Positions 43,917 to 54,577 are shown, counted from the first letter of the stretch. The stretch: DNA of 64,000 nt from Stenomitos rutilans HA7619-LM2 (GCA_019358945.1 JAHHIE010000029.1:1-64000), one strand, 5' to 3'. Numbers and translations: made by a program. The notes: generated by a model from the letters alone, not told the origin.

Positions 43917-44993
43917 TTATTCGTCATCGTCAAGCAATTCATCATCCTCATCTTCAACCTCTGCCGCTGCCACAGAGTTGGCCGAAACCACAGCACCAAT
44001 TTCTAGCTTGTGGCGCACTTCTTGCTCAACTTTCTGGGCCACTTCAGGCTTCTCTTCCATATATTTGATGGCGTTATCGCGCCCCTGGCTAATATTTTCG
44101 CCACCGTAGCTGTACCAGGCTCCTTTGCGGACGAGTACGCCCGTTTCTTCTGCCAGGTCAACCAAACAGCCGAGGGTTGAGATTCCTTTGCCAAAAATCA
44201 CATCAAACTCAGCAATGCGGAAGGGGGGCGCAACTTTATTTTTAGCCACCTTAACCTTGACGCGAATGCCGTATTCTTCAGTCCCTTTCTTAAGGGTTTG
44301 AATGCGGCGCGTATCCAGGCGCACAGAGGCATAGAACTTAAGCGCTTGTCCCCCTGTAGTGGTTTCGGGGCTGCCGTAGGTCACGCCAATTTTTTGGCGC
44401 AACTGGTTGATGAAAATGACGGTGCAGCCCGATTTGCCCATATTGCCCGCAATTTTACGTAACGCTTGACTCATTAAACGGGCTTGCAACCCAACGTGAG
44501 AATCGCCCATTTCGCCTTCAATTTCGGCGCGAGGTACCAAGGCGGCCACGGAGTCTACCACGATGACTTCGATCGCGGACGATCGCACCAATTGATCGAC
44601 AATTTCGAGTGCCGCTTCACCTGTATCGGGCTGTGAGATCAGGAGATTGTCGATGTCTACTCCCAAAGCTTTGGCGTAGATGGGATCAAGCGCATGTTCT
44701 GCATCCACAAACGCTGCAATACCACCTGCTTTTTGGACTTCTGCCAGTGCATGGAGCGCTAGAGTCGTTTTGCTAGAGCTTTCAGGCCCGTAGATCTCAA
44801 TCACACGACCTTTGGGCAGCCCACCTCCCAGTGCCAAATCCAGCGTTAGCGCTCCGGTAGGGATTGTTTCAACCTTCATCCGAGTCGCATCGCCCAGGCG
44901 CATAATTGTGCCTTTGCCAAAGTTACGCTCAATCTGAGTCAGAACGAGATTTAAGGCTTTGTTTTTATCAGAGTTGTCAGTTTTAGTAGCCAT
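43917..44993 (-). CDS. recA: recombinase RecA
   Basis: Catalyses ATP-dependent homologous pairing and strand exchange and activates LexA-type self-cleavage. The 358-residue protein has Walker [10 protein letters not shown] (near residue 70), Walker B region [18 protein letters not shown], the L1/L2 DNA-binding loops ([38 protein letters not shown]) and an acidic C-terminal tail ([14 protein letters not shown]) that modulates DNA binding. No SOS box was recognised upstream. Monocistronic. Confidence 0.98.
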   Translation of the reverse strand: MATKTDNSDKNKALNLVLTQIERNFGKGTIMRLGDATRMKVETIPTGALTLDLALGGGLPKGRVIEIYGPESSSKTTLALHALAEVQKAGGIAAFVDAEHALDPIYAKALGVDIDNLLISQPDTGEAALEIVDQLVRSSAIEVIVVDSVAALVPRAEIEGEMGDSHVGLQARLMSQALRKIAGNMGKSGCTVIFINQLRQKIGVTYGSPETTTGGQALKFYASVRLDTRRIQTLKKGTEEYGIRVKVKVAKNKVAPPFRIAEFDVIFGKGISTLGCLVDLAEETGVLVRKGAWYSYGGENISQGRDNAIKYMEEKPEVAQKVEQEVRHKLEIGAVVSANSVAAAEVEDEDDELLDDDE

Positions 44994-45482
44994 GAGCGCC
45001 TCAATGGAGAAAATTCAGTAGGTGAGTAGACAGAACGTACAGACTTGAAACAGTGAGGTGTAAACCGTTTTAGAGGATTTGACTTGAAGAGAGGTCGCGT
45101 CTTAGCGAGGCCGCCGCAAATGGTTGAATTGAATGCGATTAAGTGTTAAAGGCATTCTATTCTAAGCCACTGACTCCGAACGGATCATCTCGTTATGGCA
45201 ACACCTCAGGATCAAACGCGACACCCCGTTCAATGGTTACGGAGCAGAGTAGGGACTTGCGTAAAGTCACACCAGCGAAAAAGCACTGCAATTGCTGATG
45301 GCGCACCGAGAGTATGAACAATTTAATAAAGTCTCGCTAATCTAGAGATGGTCGATCGTCCTAACGCCTTCTACGTTTCACCAGCGACAATGCTTTTACC
45401 GCACCTGGCAGTTGCGTGATCAGGATTGCAGCGAACGCTTGGTGGTATCGCCACCTCATTCAAGTTACATAAGTTACATACG
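44994..45482. other. divergent promoter region between recA and xseA
   Basis: 489 bases between the divergent starts. No LexA-type AGTAC-N4-GTACT palindrome or other operator is seen. A partial GGGACTTGCGTAAAGTC (about 45253) resembles a MITE end but lacks a partner. Confidence 0.4.
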
Positions 45483-46739
45483 ATGACCTCCTATTTGCCT
45501 CACTTATTGGTTCCCGATACAGCACTGTCTGTAGCAGGTTTAACGGCTTATATTCAGGCATTGTTGGAACAAGACAATCAACTGAGCCAGATCTGGGTGA
45601 CAGGGGAAGTTTCCAGCGCGACCCGTTATCGTAGCGGACTATTTTTTACCCTTCAAGACCCGGATGCCAAGGCCGCCATCAGTTGTGTCGTGTGGAACAG
45701 TCAATTAGACAGACTGACAACTCTGCCCGTTCAAGGAGAACAACTCATCATCCTGGGGCGCATCCACCTTCACCCCCAGCGGGGACAGTATCAACTCATT
45801 GTTTGGCAAGCCTTACCAGCAGGTGAAGGGCTACGAGCCTTACGGTATCGTCAGCTACGGCTTCGCCTCGAAACGGAAGGGTTGTTTGACCCTGCACGCA
45901 AACGCGCGTTGCCCATTCATCCCCAAGCGGTGGCGGTGGTCACCTCACCGCAAGCAGCAGCTTGGGGCGATATTCAACGCACGTTGAGACGGCGATATGC
46001 GGGTTTGCATGTGTTGTTTTCTCCAGCGTTAGTGCAGGGTGAACAGGCTCCAGCCTCGATCGTCAATGCCATCCAGCGAGTGGAGCGAGACGGTAGAGCG
46101 GATGTACTAATTCTATCACGTGGTGGCGGTGCGATCGAAGATATGGCGTGCTTTAATGACGAACGGGTCGTGCGAGCGATCGCAGATTGTGCGATCCCCA
46201 TCATTGCGGGTATTGGGCATCAACGCGATGAAGCGTTAGCCGATTTGGCGGCTGATGTCTGCGCTCATACCCCTACCGCCGCCGCAGAACAAGCGGTACC
46301 CCAGTTAGTGGTTCTGCACACTGCGCATCAGGAGCGCGTGTTGACGCTCAAAGCCGCGATTCATGCTCGCCTAGAAACCGCCTATGAGCAACAGCGACGG
46401 TTGGGCGATCGACTGCATAAACTGCGTCTCGATCGTAAGCTTCAGCAAGAGCACCAAAAGCTTCACTGGATGCGTCAACGTCTGGTGCAGGGCAGCGCAC
46501 TGCAAATTCAGCAGGCAACCTACCACTGTCAAGCACTTCAGCAAAAGCTTGCTACACTCGACCCAGCAGCCGTGCTAAAACGGGGCTATGCAGTGGCGCG
46601 TGATGTAGACGGACGAGTCGTGCGTGCTGCTGAAACAGTGACTCCTGGTGAAACATTGCATCTCCAACTCGCTCAGGGGCAACTAACAGTCAAGGTCACA
46701 GCTGTCTTGCCGCCATTGCCCAACGTTGAGCAATTGTGA
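45483..46739 (+). CDS. xseA: exodeoxyribonuclease VII large subunit
   Basis: 418 residues from ATG 45483 (the open frame begins 19 codons earlier). The N-terminal OB-fold reads LSQIWVTGEVSSATRYRSG. The catalytic exonuclease VII domain has VVTSPQAAAWGDI, ILSRGGGAIEDMACFNDE and GIGHQRDEALADLAADVCAHTPTAAAE as successive conserved blocks. A long coiled coil follows (about 280-370), then the C-terminal PAAVLKRGYAVARD strand. With XseB it degrades ssDNA from both ends in mismatch and damage repair. xseB follows after 61 bases. Confidence 0.96.
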   Translation: MTSYLPHLLVPDTALSVAGLTAYIQALLEQDNQLSQIWVTGEVSSATRYRSGLFFTLQDPDAKAAISCVVWNSQLDRLTTLPVQGEQLIILGRIHLHPQRGQYQLIVWQALPAGEGLRALRYRQLRLRLETEGLFDPARKRALPIHPQAVAVVTSPQAAAWGDIQRTLRRRYAGLHVLFSPALVQGEQAPASIVNAIQRVERDGRADVLILSRGGGAIEDMACFNDERVVRAIADCAIPIIAGIGHQRDEALADLAADVCAHTPTAAAEQAVPQLVVLHTAHQERVLTLKAAIHARLETAYEQQRRLGDRLHKLRLDRKLQQEHQKLHWMRQRLVQGSALQIQQATYHCQALQQKLATLDPAAVLKRGYAVARDVDGRVVRAAETVTPGETLHLQLAQGQLTVKVTAVLPPLPNVEQL

Positions 46740-46800
46740 TAGGTATAGACTATGAGACACGAAAGACATGCAAGCGGGGTAGACGTTTCATTCCTTTGCC

Positions 46801-47088
46801 GTGAGCATTCATCAAGCCTCTATACAACGTTACGCAAGCCATCAAATGAGTGATGTCGATCGCAATCTGTCTGTAGGCATGCCGTCACCCGGTTGGAGCT
46901 ATGAGGAAGCGGTACGGCAGGTAGAAGCGATTATGGCGCGCATTGAGTCAGGCGAACTAGAACTGGCGGACGTGTTTGACCAGTTCACGGCTGCCGTCAG
47001 CTACCTGAGCGAATGCGAACGGTTTTTGTCCCAGCGTCAACAACAAATGGATTTGTTAATTGAGACCTTGACTGACGACCCGGAGTAA
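46801..47088 (+). CDS. xseB: exodeoxyribonuclease VII small subunit
   Basis: Up to 95 residues from GTG 46801; an internal ATG at 46846 gives 80 residues, closer to the family. The conserved helical hairpin is [21 protein letters not shown], split as [13 protein letters not shown] and [15 protein letters not shown], with the C-terminal helix [15 protein letters not shown]. It wraps the XseA coiled coil. Same operon as xseA. Confidence 0.93.
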   Translation: MSIHQASIQRYASHQMSDVDRNLSVGMPSPGWSYEEAVRQVEAIMARIESGELELADVFDQFTAAVSYLSECERFLSQRQQQMDLLIETLTDDPE

Positions 47089-47597
47089 GGTCGGTTGATG
47101 GTCAAGCACGGCGCGTCTGAGCTAGCACTCGTGAATGCTGCACGATCGATGTGCTATCTGCAATACATTTTCAACGGTTGCGTTCGAGTAAACTTTGGTT
47201 AAGTTAATAACTCAATAACCATCCATATTGATTGATAGCCATGTTAGTTTTTAGCACTAGTATAGGGATTTTTCATAGCTTAGGTTGGCACGATTAATCA
47301 TTGCTAATCTACTAATTATTACAGGTTAAAACTTCTAGAAATGATTATTTCACTCATATGAAAACGTCAAAAATTCTTCATCAGTGGGCTTTAATTCTTT
47401 CCTGGGACGGATTCCTCAGCTTTGGAATCGCTTTACATTGTGGCTTAAGCGATTTCTCCTTGCCTGTGGAAGCGAACTTGCTTTAGTTTCTCGAATAACG
47501 CTAGGCAAGGAAACTTTATCGCACTTCATTCGTCACAGGCTATAGCATCAGCATGTAACGAGCCTGAAACGTTCAAACTTTATAAGGGCTGTTGTTT
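47089..47597. other. intergenic region, promoter of the STAS gene
   Basis: 509 bases, AT-rich in the middle (around 47200-47400). No gene or RNA is identified. Confidence 0.45.
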
Positions 47598-47993
47598 ATG
47601 AGCTTTTCAATTCAGGTCATTCAGCCGTCTAATTTCCTCAGTACGGCTGCTATCAATCTTTTTCATGCTGAAGTCAAGCGTATGCTTGAGTCTGATGCAG
47701 CTATTGTTTTAGTCGATTTTGGTAATATTACAGCCATGAGCAGTTCCAGCTTTATTGCTGTAGTCAAAGCACTAAAGTCAGTGCGAGCTTCAAAGCGGCA
47801 GATTGCTTTATGCTCTATGAATGAGCAGGTAAGAATCTTGTTTGAACTGACCGGGCTAGATCAGTCGCTTAAGATTTTTCGTGATGCTGACGAGTTTAAT
47901 CAGTACCTGCAAGCACACGAGAACATCGTTGAAGTTTCTCGATCGGTCAAGCCCAGCCTGGTGAAACGAGAAAGCCTGAAACTGGCGAGCTAA
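47598..47993 (+). CDS. STAS-domain anti-sigma-factor antagonist-like protein
   Basis: 131 residues from ATG 47598 (MSFSIQVIQPSNFLSTAAIN). It is a single STAS domain: VLVDFGNITAMSSSSFIAVVKAL, which carries the phosphorylatable Ser run, then QIALCSMNEQVRILFELTGLD. The SpoIIAA-type proteins switch partner-binding by Ser phosphorylation through an anti-sigma kinase and a PP2C phosphatase. Neither is adjacent, but a large multi-sensor kinase lies downstream on the same strand after a 723-base gap. The C-terminal 30 residues are a basic tail. Confidence 0.85.
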   Translation: MSFSIQVIQPSNFLSTAAINLFHAEVKRMLESDAAIVLVDFGNITAMSSSSFIAVVKALKSVRASKRQIALCSMNEQVRILFELTGLDQSLKIFRDADEFNQYLQAHENIVEVSRSVKPSLVKRESLKLAS

Positions 47994-48716
47994 AGCTTGC
48001 GATCGTCTTCCTGTTAGTACGCTCTACGCATGGTAAAGCGGCGAGACATGAAAAGGTGTTTGAGCAGTGCCGAATGCCTCGCGTAGAGGTGCGGCGCGGG
48101 GCAAGCTGTCTCCTCAGTCTTCAAACTATGGTTGCTCACACGCCGTGCCCTGAGAGATGTTGGGGATGAGCTATATCCCTTAAAACATTCTCTGATGAAC
48201 GACTTGCTGTTACTCAGTTAATCTGTGTGCAGAATCAGGTTTATCACAGCCGGACCTGTTATCATCCCGCTCATAAGCTTGTGCCCGTCGCAGTATGTTC
48301 TATTCGCGTATATCATCACGTTCTAAGCCTGTACATGCGTGGGAAGTGTACTCATTTGGCGTTGCTGAAAAGCAGTATGAACCGAACCGAAGTTTCGAGC
48401 ATACAGCACTTTTTTATACCTAGAATCAGCAACGTCCACTCACTTAAGGCTATGGCTTGGTTTAAATGTTGCTATGGTGACTCGGTTGTCCGTTTAGCGA
48501 TCGCGTGCATAATATAATTTGGATAGCAGAAATAAATAGTAGAAAGAGGGATCGGCCTGATGTTGTTACTGAGTCGTTAATGCCAGCATCAGTACTTAGC
48601 TTGGGTTGACAGCAGCAAAAAAGATCCTCATTTCTCCTGATTCAACTTCGCCTCGTGCAAGACGAGAATGGTATCATCTCGCTTTGCCCTGTCTATCAGG
48701 AACGATCGTTTCACGT
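47994..48716. other. intergenic region upstream of the hybrid kinase
   Basis: 723 bases. A 96-codon plus frame (48227-48517) is Cys/His-rich but lacks any recognised feature or ribosome-binding site. No RNA is recognised. Confidence 0.4.
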
Positions 48717-51700
48717 ATGGCAAGAATTTTAATCGTTGAAGACGAAATCGTTTCTGCCTTAGTGATTCAGGAGTTTTTAGAGCATTCTGAATATACTGTG
48801 ATCGCTAGCGTAACATCGGGTGCAGAGGCCGTCCGTGTAGCTATTGCTCAACGTCCTGACCTTGTCTTAATGGATATTTCCCTTGAAGGTGGGCTGGATG
48901 GTATTGGGGCAGCGACACAAATCCGTGAGCAGTTAGGTGTGCCGATCATCTACATCACTGCCAGCGCTGAAGACCAAACCCTTCAACGGGCTGTCGCGAC
49001 TGAACCCTTTGGCTATCTGGTGAAGCCCTTCAATCGGGTGGGGTTGTATACAACGATTCGGATCGCTCTACGCCGCTACCAGTTAGAGCAGCAGCTTGAA
49101 CAAGCTGAACAGTGGCTTGCAACCACCCTAGCCAGCATTGGGGATGGCACGATCGCCACAGACCAAAATGGCTGTATTACCTTTATGAACGCGGTCGCTG
49201 AAAATTTGACCGGCTGGCAGCAGTCAGAAGCCTTGGGAGCGTCTGCGGAGGTCATCTTGCGCCTGATCCATGCCGAAACGCGGGAGGCGATCGAGAACCC
49301 GCTCTTGAAGGCCATGCGGCAGGGTGAAAGTGTGAGTGTCTCGAATCATTGCCTGTTGCAAACAAAAAACGGGCTAGAGCGTGCGATTGGCGATACCGCC
49401 GCACCCATTAGAAACGAGAAGGGCGAAATTACAGGAAGCGTTCTGGTCTTTCAGGATGTGACCGAACGGCGACAAGCAGAAGCACTCTTGCACCGCCGTC
49501 AGGAAGAATTTCGAGCATTGGCAGAAAACTCTCCTGATATTGTGGCGCGGTTCGATCGAGCCTTTCGCTATGTCTATGTCAACCCGGCTGTAGAAACGGC
49601 TGCTGGGCTTCCGGTACAAGCGTTCATTGGGCGCACAAATGCAGAATTGGGCATGCCCTCTGCTCTGGTGGAGCTTTGGGAGCAAACGCTGCGAGCGGTT
49701 CTGCATACGGGGCAAGAGCAAATTACAGAGTTTCAATTTCCAATGCTTGACGGGGTGAAAACCTATCAGGCGCGGGTTGTGCCAGAGTTTGCTCAAGATG
49801 GCAGCGTCGAGTTTTTGCTATGCGTCAGTCGGGATATTACGGCCTATAAGCAGGCGGAGGCCATTTTACGCCAGCAGGCAGAACGGGAGGGACTGCTGGT
49901 GGCGATCGCACAACGAGTACGCCAGTCGCTCGATCTGGATGACATTCTCAACACCACAGTGACGGAGGTGCGTCAACTGCTTCAGACCGATCGCGTGATT
50001 ATCTATCGCTTTGATCCAGATTGGAAGGGCTTCGTCATTGTTGAGTCGGTTGGTGATGGCTGGACACACATGTTGGGCCATCACATCTTTGATCCCTGTC
50101 TGGTCATGGCAGATTGCCTGCTGCCTTACTTGCACGGAAAGGTGAGCAGTACCGAGGATATTGAGCATGCGGGACTGGCTGAGTGTTATGTCCATCTGCT
50201 CAGGCAGTATCAGGTCAGGGCAAATTTGGTGATCCCCGTTTTGTTGCCCTTAACTCAATTACAAGTAGTAGAGGTGCAGCCAGCAGAGCTACAGCCAGAC
50301 GAGTCTTTGTGGGGACTCATGGCGGTGCAGCACTGCTCTGCCCCTCGTTCATGGAGCCACTCAGAGATTGAGCTGCTAAAGAATCTCTCGGCTCAAGTGG
50401 CGATCGCCATTCACCAAAGCCAGCTTTACCAGCAAACCCAGCAGCAGGCACAGCGAGAACAGGCGCTCAATCGGGTGATTCAAGCCATTCGCAACTCGCT
50501 GGATCTCAATACCATCTTTCATACAGCCGTGATGGAAATGGGTCGCTTTCTTCAGGTGCAGCAGGCTAACATTTTGCAATACCTGCCAGAGCAACGGATT
50601 TGGGTGCATCAGGCAAGCTATTGCCAAAGTCCAGATGTTGCTCCAGTGGGGCTAGATGTCGTGGGGCTAGAAATTCCTGATGAAGGAAACCCAATCACAG
50701 CGAGACTGAAGCGACTTGAGATTGTGCGGTTAGACGATGCCAGCACCGTTCCCGATGAAATGACTCAAATTCTGGCGCAGACGTTTCCGGGTGCATGGCT
50801 GGCGGTGCCACTGCAGGTGGGTGGTTTGGTTTGGGGCAACATTACGCTGATCCGAGGGCCAGAACCGTTTGTTTGGCAAGACTGGCAGATTGAGCTGACT
50901 CGCGCTGTGGGTGATCAGTTAGCGATCGCCATTCAGCAGTCTCAGCTTTATCAGCAAGTGCAGGCACTCAACATGCGGCTAGAAGAACAGGTGCAAGAGC
51001 GCACAACCCTGCTGCAACAAGCCTTTAGCTTTGAGGCAACCCTGAAGCGAATTGCCGATCGGGTGCGCGATAGCCTGGACGAAGACCAGATTTTGCGTGC
51101 GGTGGTAGAAGAGCTTGCCATTACGCTTGGCGTAAACACGTGCAGCGTTGCCGTCTATGATCTTCGCCAACAAGCGGTTAACGTGCGCTATGAGTACAAA
51201 ACAGCCGTGGCGCTGGTGCAAGGGAACTTGATCCCAATGGCAGTGTTTCCAGAGGTCTATCAGCAACTCCTGGACGGGCTGCATTTTCAGTACTGTAGTC
51301 TGGATGGTCGTCCGCCTGAAACGCGGGTTGTGCGTCTAGCTTGTCCCATTGTGGATGATCAAGGTGTACTGGGCGATTTGCGACTCGTCAAGCACGCTAG
51401 CGACATCTTTTCGGATCAAGAAGTGCGGCTCGTGCAGCAAGTTGCTAACCAATGCGCGATCGCCCTTCGGCAGTCACGCCTGTATCAAGCAGTGCAGGCT
51501 CAAGTGGATGAACTCGAACAACTCAACCACCTCAAAGATGATTTTGTCAGCACGGTATCGCACGAGTTGCGTACCCCCATGTCTAGCATCAGAATGGCGA
51601 TTCAAATGCTAGAAGTGGTGCTGTTAAAAACGGAAGATGGGCGTAGCAGAGATGCGGCTGACCCGTCTTCACTCGTCTTGCAACCTGCTTCATTTCAACG

Positions 51701-52292
51701 GGTTGCCCGCTACTTTCAGGTTTTGCGCGATGAGTGTCAGCGCGAAACCATGCTTATTAACGATCTCCTCGATCTATCCCGCCTGGAACGGCAAACAGAA
51801 CCATTGAACTGCACAACGATCGACCTTCAGGTCTGGCTACCGCAACTGGTAACGCCCTTTATTGATCGTGTCCGCAACCAGCGGCAGCGTCTCGAAACCC
51901 GTATTGCAGCGCCTCTTCCGGCGTTGGCGACTGACTACTCCTACCTTGAACGCATTCTGAATGAATTGCTGCACAATGCCTGTAAGTACACGCCTGAAGC
52001 CGAAACTATTATTGTGTCAGTTCAAGCGATCGAGCCAACCTTAACAACCCGATCGCACATTCAGATTAGCGTCAGCAACTCAGGTGTCGAGATTTCTGGG
52101 GATCAGCTTGAACGAGTGTTTGATAAGTTTTACCGCATTCCCAGCAGTAATCCCTGGCAGCACCGAGGCACCGGGCTAGGGTTAGCACTGGTTAAGAAGC
52201 TGGTAGCACAGCTTCAAGGCACGATCGAAGCAACCAGCACCGATGATTGGACAACGTTTAGCGTGTACATCCCGCTAGAAACAGACCTGTAA
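48717..52292 (+). CDS. REC-PAS-PAS-GAF-GAF-GAF histidine kinase
   Basis: 1191 residues from ATG 48717 (MARILIVEDE; the frame opens 37 codons earlier without conserved sequence). Domains in order: an N-terminal receiver (1-120, Asp53 in LVLMDISLEGG, Lys103 in LVKPFN), PAS 1 (about 132-252), PAS 2 (about 262-380), GAF 1 (about 392-570; phytochrome/CBCR-like, with Cys461 in FDPCL and Cys490 in AECYVHLL), GAF 2 (about 583-760), GAF 3 (about 800-925), HisKA with phospho-acceptor His949 in SHELRTP, and HATPase (N box LNELLHNACKYTP near 1080, GTGLGLALVKK). It is soluble, with no membrane segment. The input is probably light, redox or a small ligand; no cognate output regulator is adjacent. Confidence 0.92.
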   Translation: MARILIVEDEIVSALVIQEFLEHSEYTVIASVTSGAEAVRVAIAQRPDLVLMDISLEGGLDGIGAATQIREQLGVPIIYITASAEDQTLQRAVATEPFGYLVKPFNRVGLYTTIRIALRRYQLEQQLEQAEQWLATTLASIGDGTIATDQNGCITFMNAVAENLTGWQQSEALGASAEVILRLIHAETREAIENPLLKAMRQGESVSVSNHCLLQTKNGLERAIGDTAAPIRNEKGEITGSVLVFQDVTERRQAEALLHRRQEEFRALAENSPDIVARFDRAFRYVYVNPAVETAAGLPVQAFIGRTNAELGMPSALVELWEQTLRAVLHTGQEQITEFQFPMLDGVKTYQARVVPEFAQDGSVEFLLCVSRDITAYKQAEAILRQQAEREGLLVAIAQRVRQSLDLDDILNTTVTEVRQLLQTDRVIIYRFDPDWKGFVIVESVGDGWTHMLGHHIFDPCLVMADCLLPYLHGKVSSTEDIEHAGLAECYVHLLRQYQVRANLVIPVLLPLTQLQVVEVQPAELQPDESLWGLMAVQHCSAPRSWSHSEIELLKNLSAQVAIAIHQSQLYQQTQQQAQREQALNRVIQAIRNSLDLNTIFHTAVMEMGRFLQVQQANILQYLPEQRIWVHQASYCQSPDVAPVGLDVVGLEIPDEGNPITARLKRLEIVRLDDASTVPDEMTQILAQTFPGAWLAVPLQVGGLVWGNITLIRGPEPFVWQDWQIELTRAVGDQLAIAIQQSQLYQQVQALNMRLEEQVQERTTLLQQAFSFEATLKRIADRVRDSLDEDQILRAVVEELAITLGVNTCSVAVYDLRQQAVNVRYEYKTAVALVQGNLIPMAVFPEVYQQLLDGLHFQYCSLDGRPPETRVVRLACPIVDDQGVLGDLRLVKHASDIFSDQEVRLVQQVANQCAIALRQSRLYQAVQAQVDELEQLNHLKDDFVSTVSHELRTPMSSIRMAIQMLEVVLLKTEDGRSRDAADPSSLVLQPASFQRVARYFQVLRDECQRETMLINDLLDLSRLERQTEPLNCTTIDLQVWLPQLVTPFIDRVRNQRQRLETRIAAPLPALATDYSYLERILNELLHNACKYTPEAETIIVSVQAIEPTLTTRSHIQISVSNSGVEISGDQLERVFDKFYRIPSSNPWQHRGTGLGLALVKKLVAQLQGTIEATSTDDWTTFSVYIPLETDL

Positions 52293-52336
52293 GAGATTTT
52301 TACGCCCACCACCTCAACCCATGCAAGCAAGAGCCT

Positions 52337-53446
52337 ATGAAGCGTTATCGTTACGGCGTGTTGCTCAGTAGTGCTGTTCTAATAGCAGTTTTCCTGCTAG
52401 CAGCACCCAGCATAGCGGCTGAAAAAATTGCTGTCCGCTACGGCTTGTTTGAACAGTCGCTGCCCGTGGCCGATTTGCAACAGTACGCTGAAACCAACAC
52501 CGTTTCGTCTTCTCTCGGTTTCTTTCTGCGCTTTACCAGTCGAGAACAGCAACAGGAGCTACGGTCACTGCTTCAGGTCAAGCTGCCGATCGATTTAGTG
52601 GCCCTCGATCGAGTGCTAAATGGGCCGATTGGGGTGAACCTGCTCAAGCAACTAGCAACGGCGATCGTGGGCGGCGATCGAGCAGGCGTGCAGGCGCTAA
52701 GGGCGGCGGCTGTTCTTGGCATCAAGGCTCAGGGACTTAGCATTCTCAGCTTCTTAGAAGCGTATCCCGATCAACAGCTTAAACTCGACCTGCCCAGCAC
52801 CCTTAATGTGATTGATGCCTCTAGCGCCAAACCACCTACCGATACGCTGCCAGCAACTCCGCTCTGGCAAACGCTCGTCGCTTACCAGGCAACCGTCAGT
52901 GCAAACAAGCCCTACTCAATGTGTCTCTTTGGCGATTCCATTTCGGCACAGTTGGTCAATAGCCTGGAGCCAGAAACCGTTAATTTTGCCCTTGGCGGCA
53001 TGAGCAGCGTCTCTTTGGTAGAGCAACTGAAGCAGTTTGTGGCGAAGAAGGTGATCTGCCAGAATGTGTTGATTGCGATCGGCACAAACGATGCCTGGTA
53101 TACCATCGCGGACGATCGCGTGAGCCAAAACCTCAAAGCGGCGATCGGGCTGACCCGTCAATTAGGGGCGACAGAGATAGCATTGCTCCCAGCCTTTTAC
53201 TCCACGCTTGCGGCAAGCAAAAAGCCCAATTTGGCGGGGCCAATTGCGCGCGTTGAAGCAATCAATCAGGTCATTGATCAAGTCGCCACAGCCGAACATA
53301 TACCTGTCGAAGCATCCGCACTCCAACCGCTCTTTGCTGGTAAGACGCTCAAAGACTCTTTAACAACAGATGGCGTTCACCTCAACGCTGCTGGTATTGA
53401 GGTTTATCGTCAGGCTATCCTCCGCGTGATTAACTCCATCCTTTAA
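52337..53446 (+). CDS. exported DUF1400 - SGNH/GDSL hydrolase fusion
   Basis: 369 residues with a signal peptide (YRYGVLLSSAVLIAVFLLAA then PSIAAE). Residues about 28-145 form a DUF1400 domain (VRYGLFEQSLPVADLQQYAE, VLNGPIGVNLLKQL). Residues about 190-365 are an SGNH hydrolase with block I CLFGDSIS (nucleophile Ser), block II Gly in LGGMSS, block III IGTNDAW and block V DGVHLN (catalytic Asp-His). DUF1400 normally caps alpha/beta-hydrolases in cyanobacteria, so the pairing with SGNH is unusual. It is probably a periplasmic esterase or lipase; 44 bases separate it from the kinase gene. Confidence 0.85.
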   Translation: MKRYRYGVLLSSAVLIAVFLLAAPSIAAEKIAVRYGLFEQSLPVADLQQYAETNTVSSSLGFFLRFTSREQQQELRSLLQVKLPIDLVALDRVLNGPIGVNLLKQLATAIVGGDRAGVQALRAAAVLGIKAQGLSILSFLEAYPDQQLKLDLPSTLNVIDASSAKPPTDTLPATPLWQTLVAYQATVSANKPYSMCLFGDSISAQLVNSLEPETVNFALGGMSSVSLVEQLKQFVAKKVICQNVLIAIGTNDAWYTIADDRVSQNLKAAIGLTRQLGATEIALLPAFYSTLAASKKPNLAGPIARVEAINQVIDQVATAEHIPVEASALQPLFAGKTLKDSLTTDGVHLNAAGIEVYRQAILRVINSIL

Positions 53447-53658
53447 GGACTCACCTTTAGTTGATCGACACTTCGAGAATGTATTCTTAAAACCGTCTCA
53501 AATCTGCTGTTCCTGAACGCCAAAGCTTTTCTTCTTGACACTCTAGCCGTTTTGCTCTTTTGCTACCTTTGCACAGTTGAAACTAGAAAGTCGGATTGGA
53601 AGGAGCTTTCAAATTTTGTCCGAGCGAGAGTGACAAACGAGGGTTAAAGTTGCCTTGA

Positions 53659-54099
53659 TTAGCGCCTTAACACTTCCATTGTGATTGGGGACGTTTCCAG
53701 TAAACCAATAGACTTCGCAGCTCCCATTGAAAGGTCGATGATAACGCCGGGATCACCTAAACGATCGTTGATGCGGACAACCACTGAACGTCCATTTTTC
53801 ACATTCGTGACTCGCACTTGAGTTCCAAAGGGCAGAGAGTGGTGGGCTGCTGTCAGACCATTTGGATTAAACATTTCGCCATTGGCGGTTCTGCTGCCAC
53901 TGAATTCAGACCCATACCAGGTCGCAAGCCCACGTATTGCTTGCTCGGCTTTGGCTTTGGCTGCAACTGTAGTTGTAGTTGTAGCTGTGGCTTCAGCCTG
54001 AGTTTCGGCTTTGGCTATAGCTAGGTAACTGCAAATTGAACTAGCGATCGTAATCAGTAAGAGCAGATGGTGCAGACGTTGTTTTTTCATGAGGCTCAT
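53659..54099 (-). CDS. RlpA-like septal ring lytic transglycosylase / double-psi beta-barrel protein
   Basis: 146 residues from ATG 54099 (an ATG at 54090 is equally possible; the frame opens at 54171). The signal peptide is [22 protein letters not shown] short Ala/Thr/Lys linker precedes the RlpA double-psi beta-barrel with [35 protein letters not shown] and [18 protein letters not shown]; the catalytic-type Asp and His are present. No SPOR domain, so a short form. It acts on peptidoglycan in the periplasm. Confidence 0.88.
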   Translation of the reverse strand: MSLMKKQRLHHLLLLITIASSICSYLAIAKAETQAEATATTTTTVAAKAKAEQAIRGLATWYGSEFSGSRTANGEMFNPNGLTAAHHSLPFGTQVRVTNVKNGRSVVVRINDRLGDPGVIIDLSMGAAKSIGLLETSPITMEVLRR

Positions 54100-54151
54100 C
54101 GTTATAACTGCAGGAACCACTCGCCATCCATTAGCAGATTGACAAAAGTAA

Positions 54152-54313
54152 AATTCCTGGTCAGTATACACGCCTGCTCAAGTTCTGAAAACCGAGTTTG
54201 GTGATTTGTCTGCACTCTATAACACGACTCGTTCTTGCTTTGCGGTGGGACTTGAAGAAGTACATCGAGTTGAAGGTGAATCGATTGAGATTGCTAGGGG
54301 CTGTCATCAATGA
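54152..54313 (+). other. open segment resembling a gene remnant
   Basis: A 53-codon open stretch without ATG ([16 protein letters not shown], then LSALYNTTRSCFAVGLEEV) ending in TGA at 54311. The amino-acid balance is protein-like, but no start or family is seen. It may be a C-terminal remnant of a displaced gene just outside the island edge, or chance. Confidence 0.2.
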
Positions 54314-54577
54314 CTCATACACATGACTTTCAGCAAGGGTTCCAGCCCTTAGCCTTGTTTGTGAGGACGGGCGCGGTAAGGCTGATACTCAAGGTTTTTG
54401 AGCTTAGTTGATGACGCGCCCTAGTACCAAAGTACACACAGCTCCAAATTTCTATCTCATTCTCGACTCTCAACAGCCTTAACTACCCCTAAAAATACTC
54501 AACACAAAAACAACATCACTCAGCAGAGAACGCTTGAAGCCTCTATATAACAAGGGATGTGCTTATTTCTCCTGAAA

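Noticed and set aside
48227-48517. 96-codon ORF before the hybrid kinase
   Set aside because: Unusual Cys/His/Met-rich composition, no start signal and no recognisable family.
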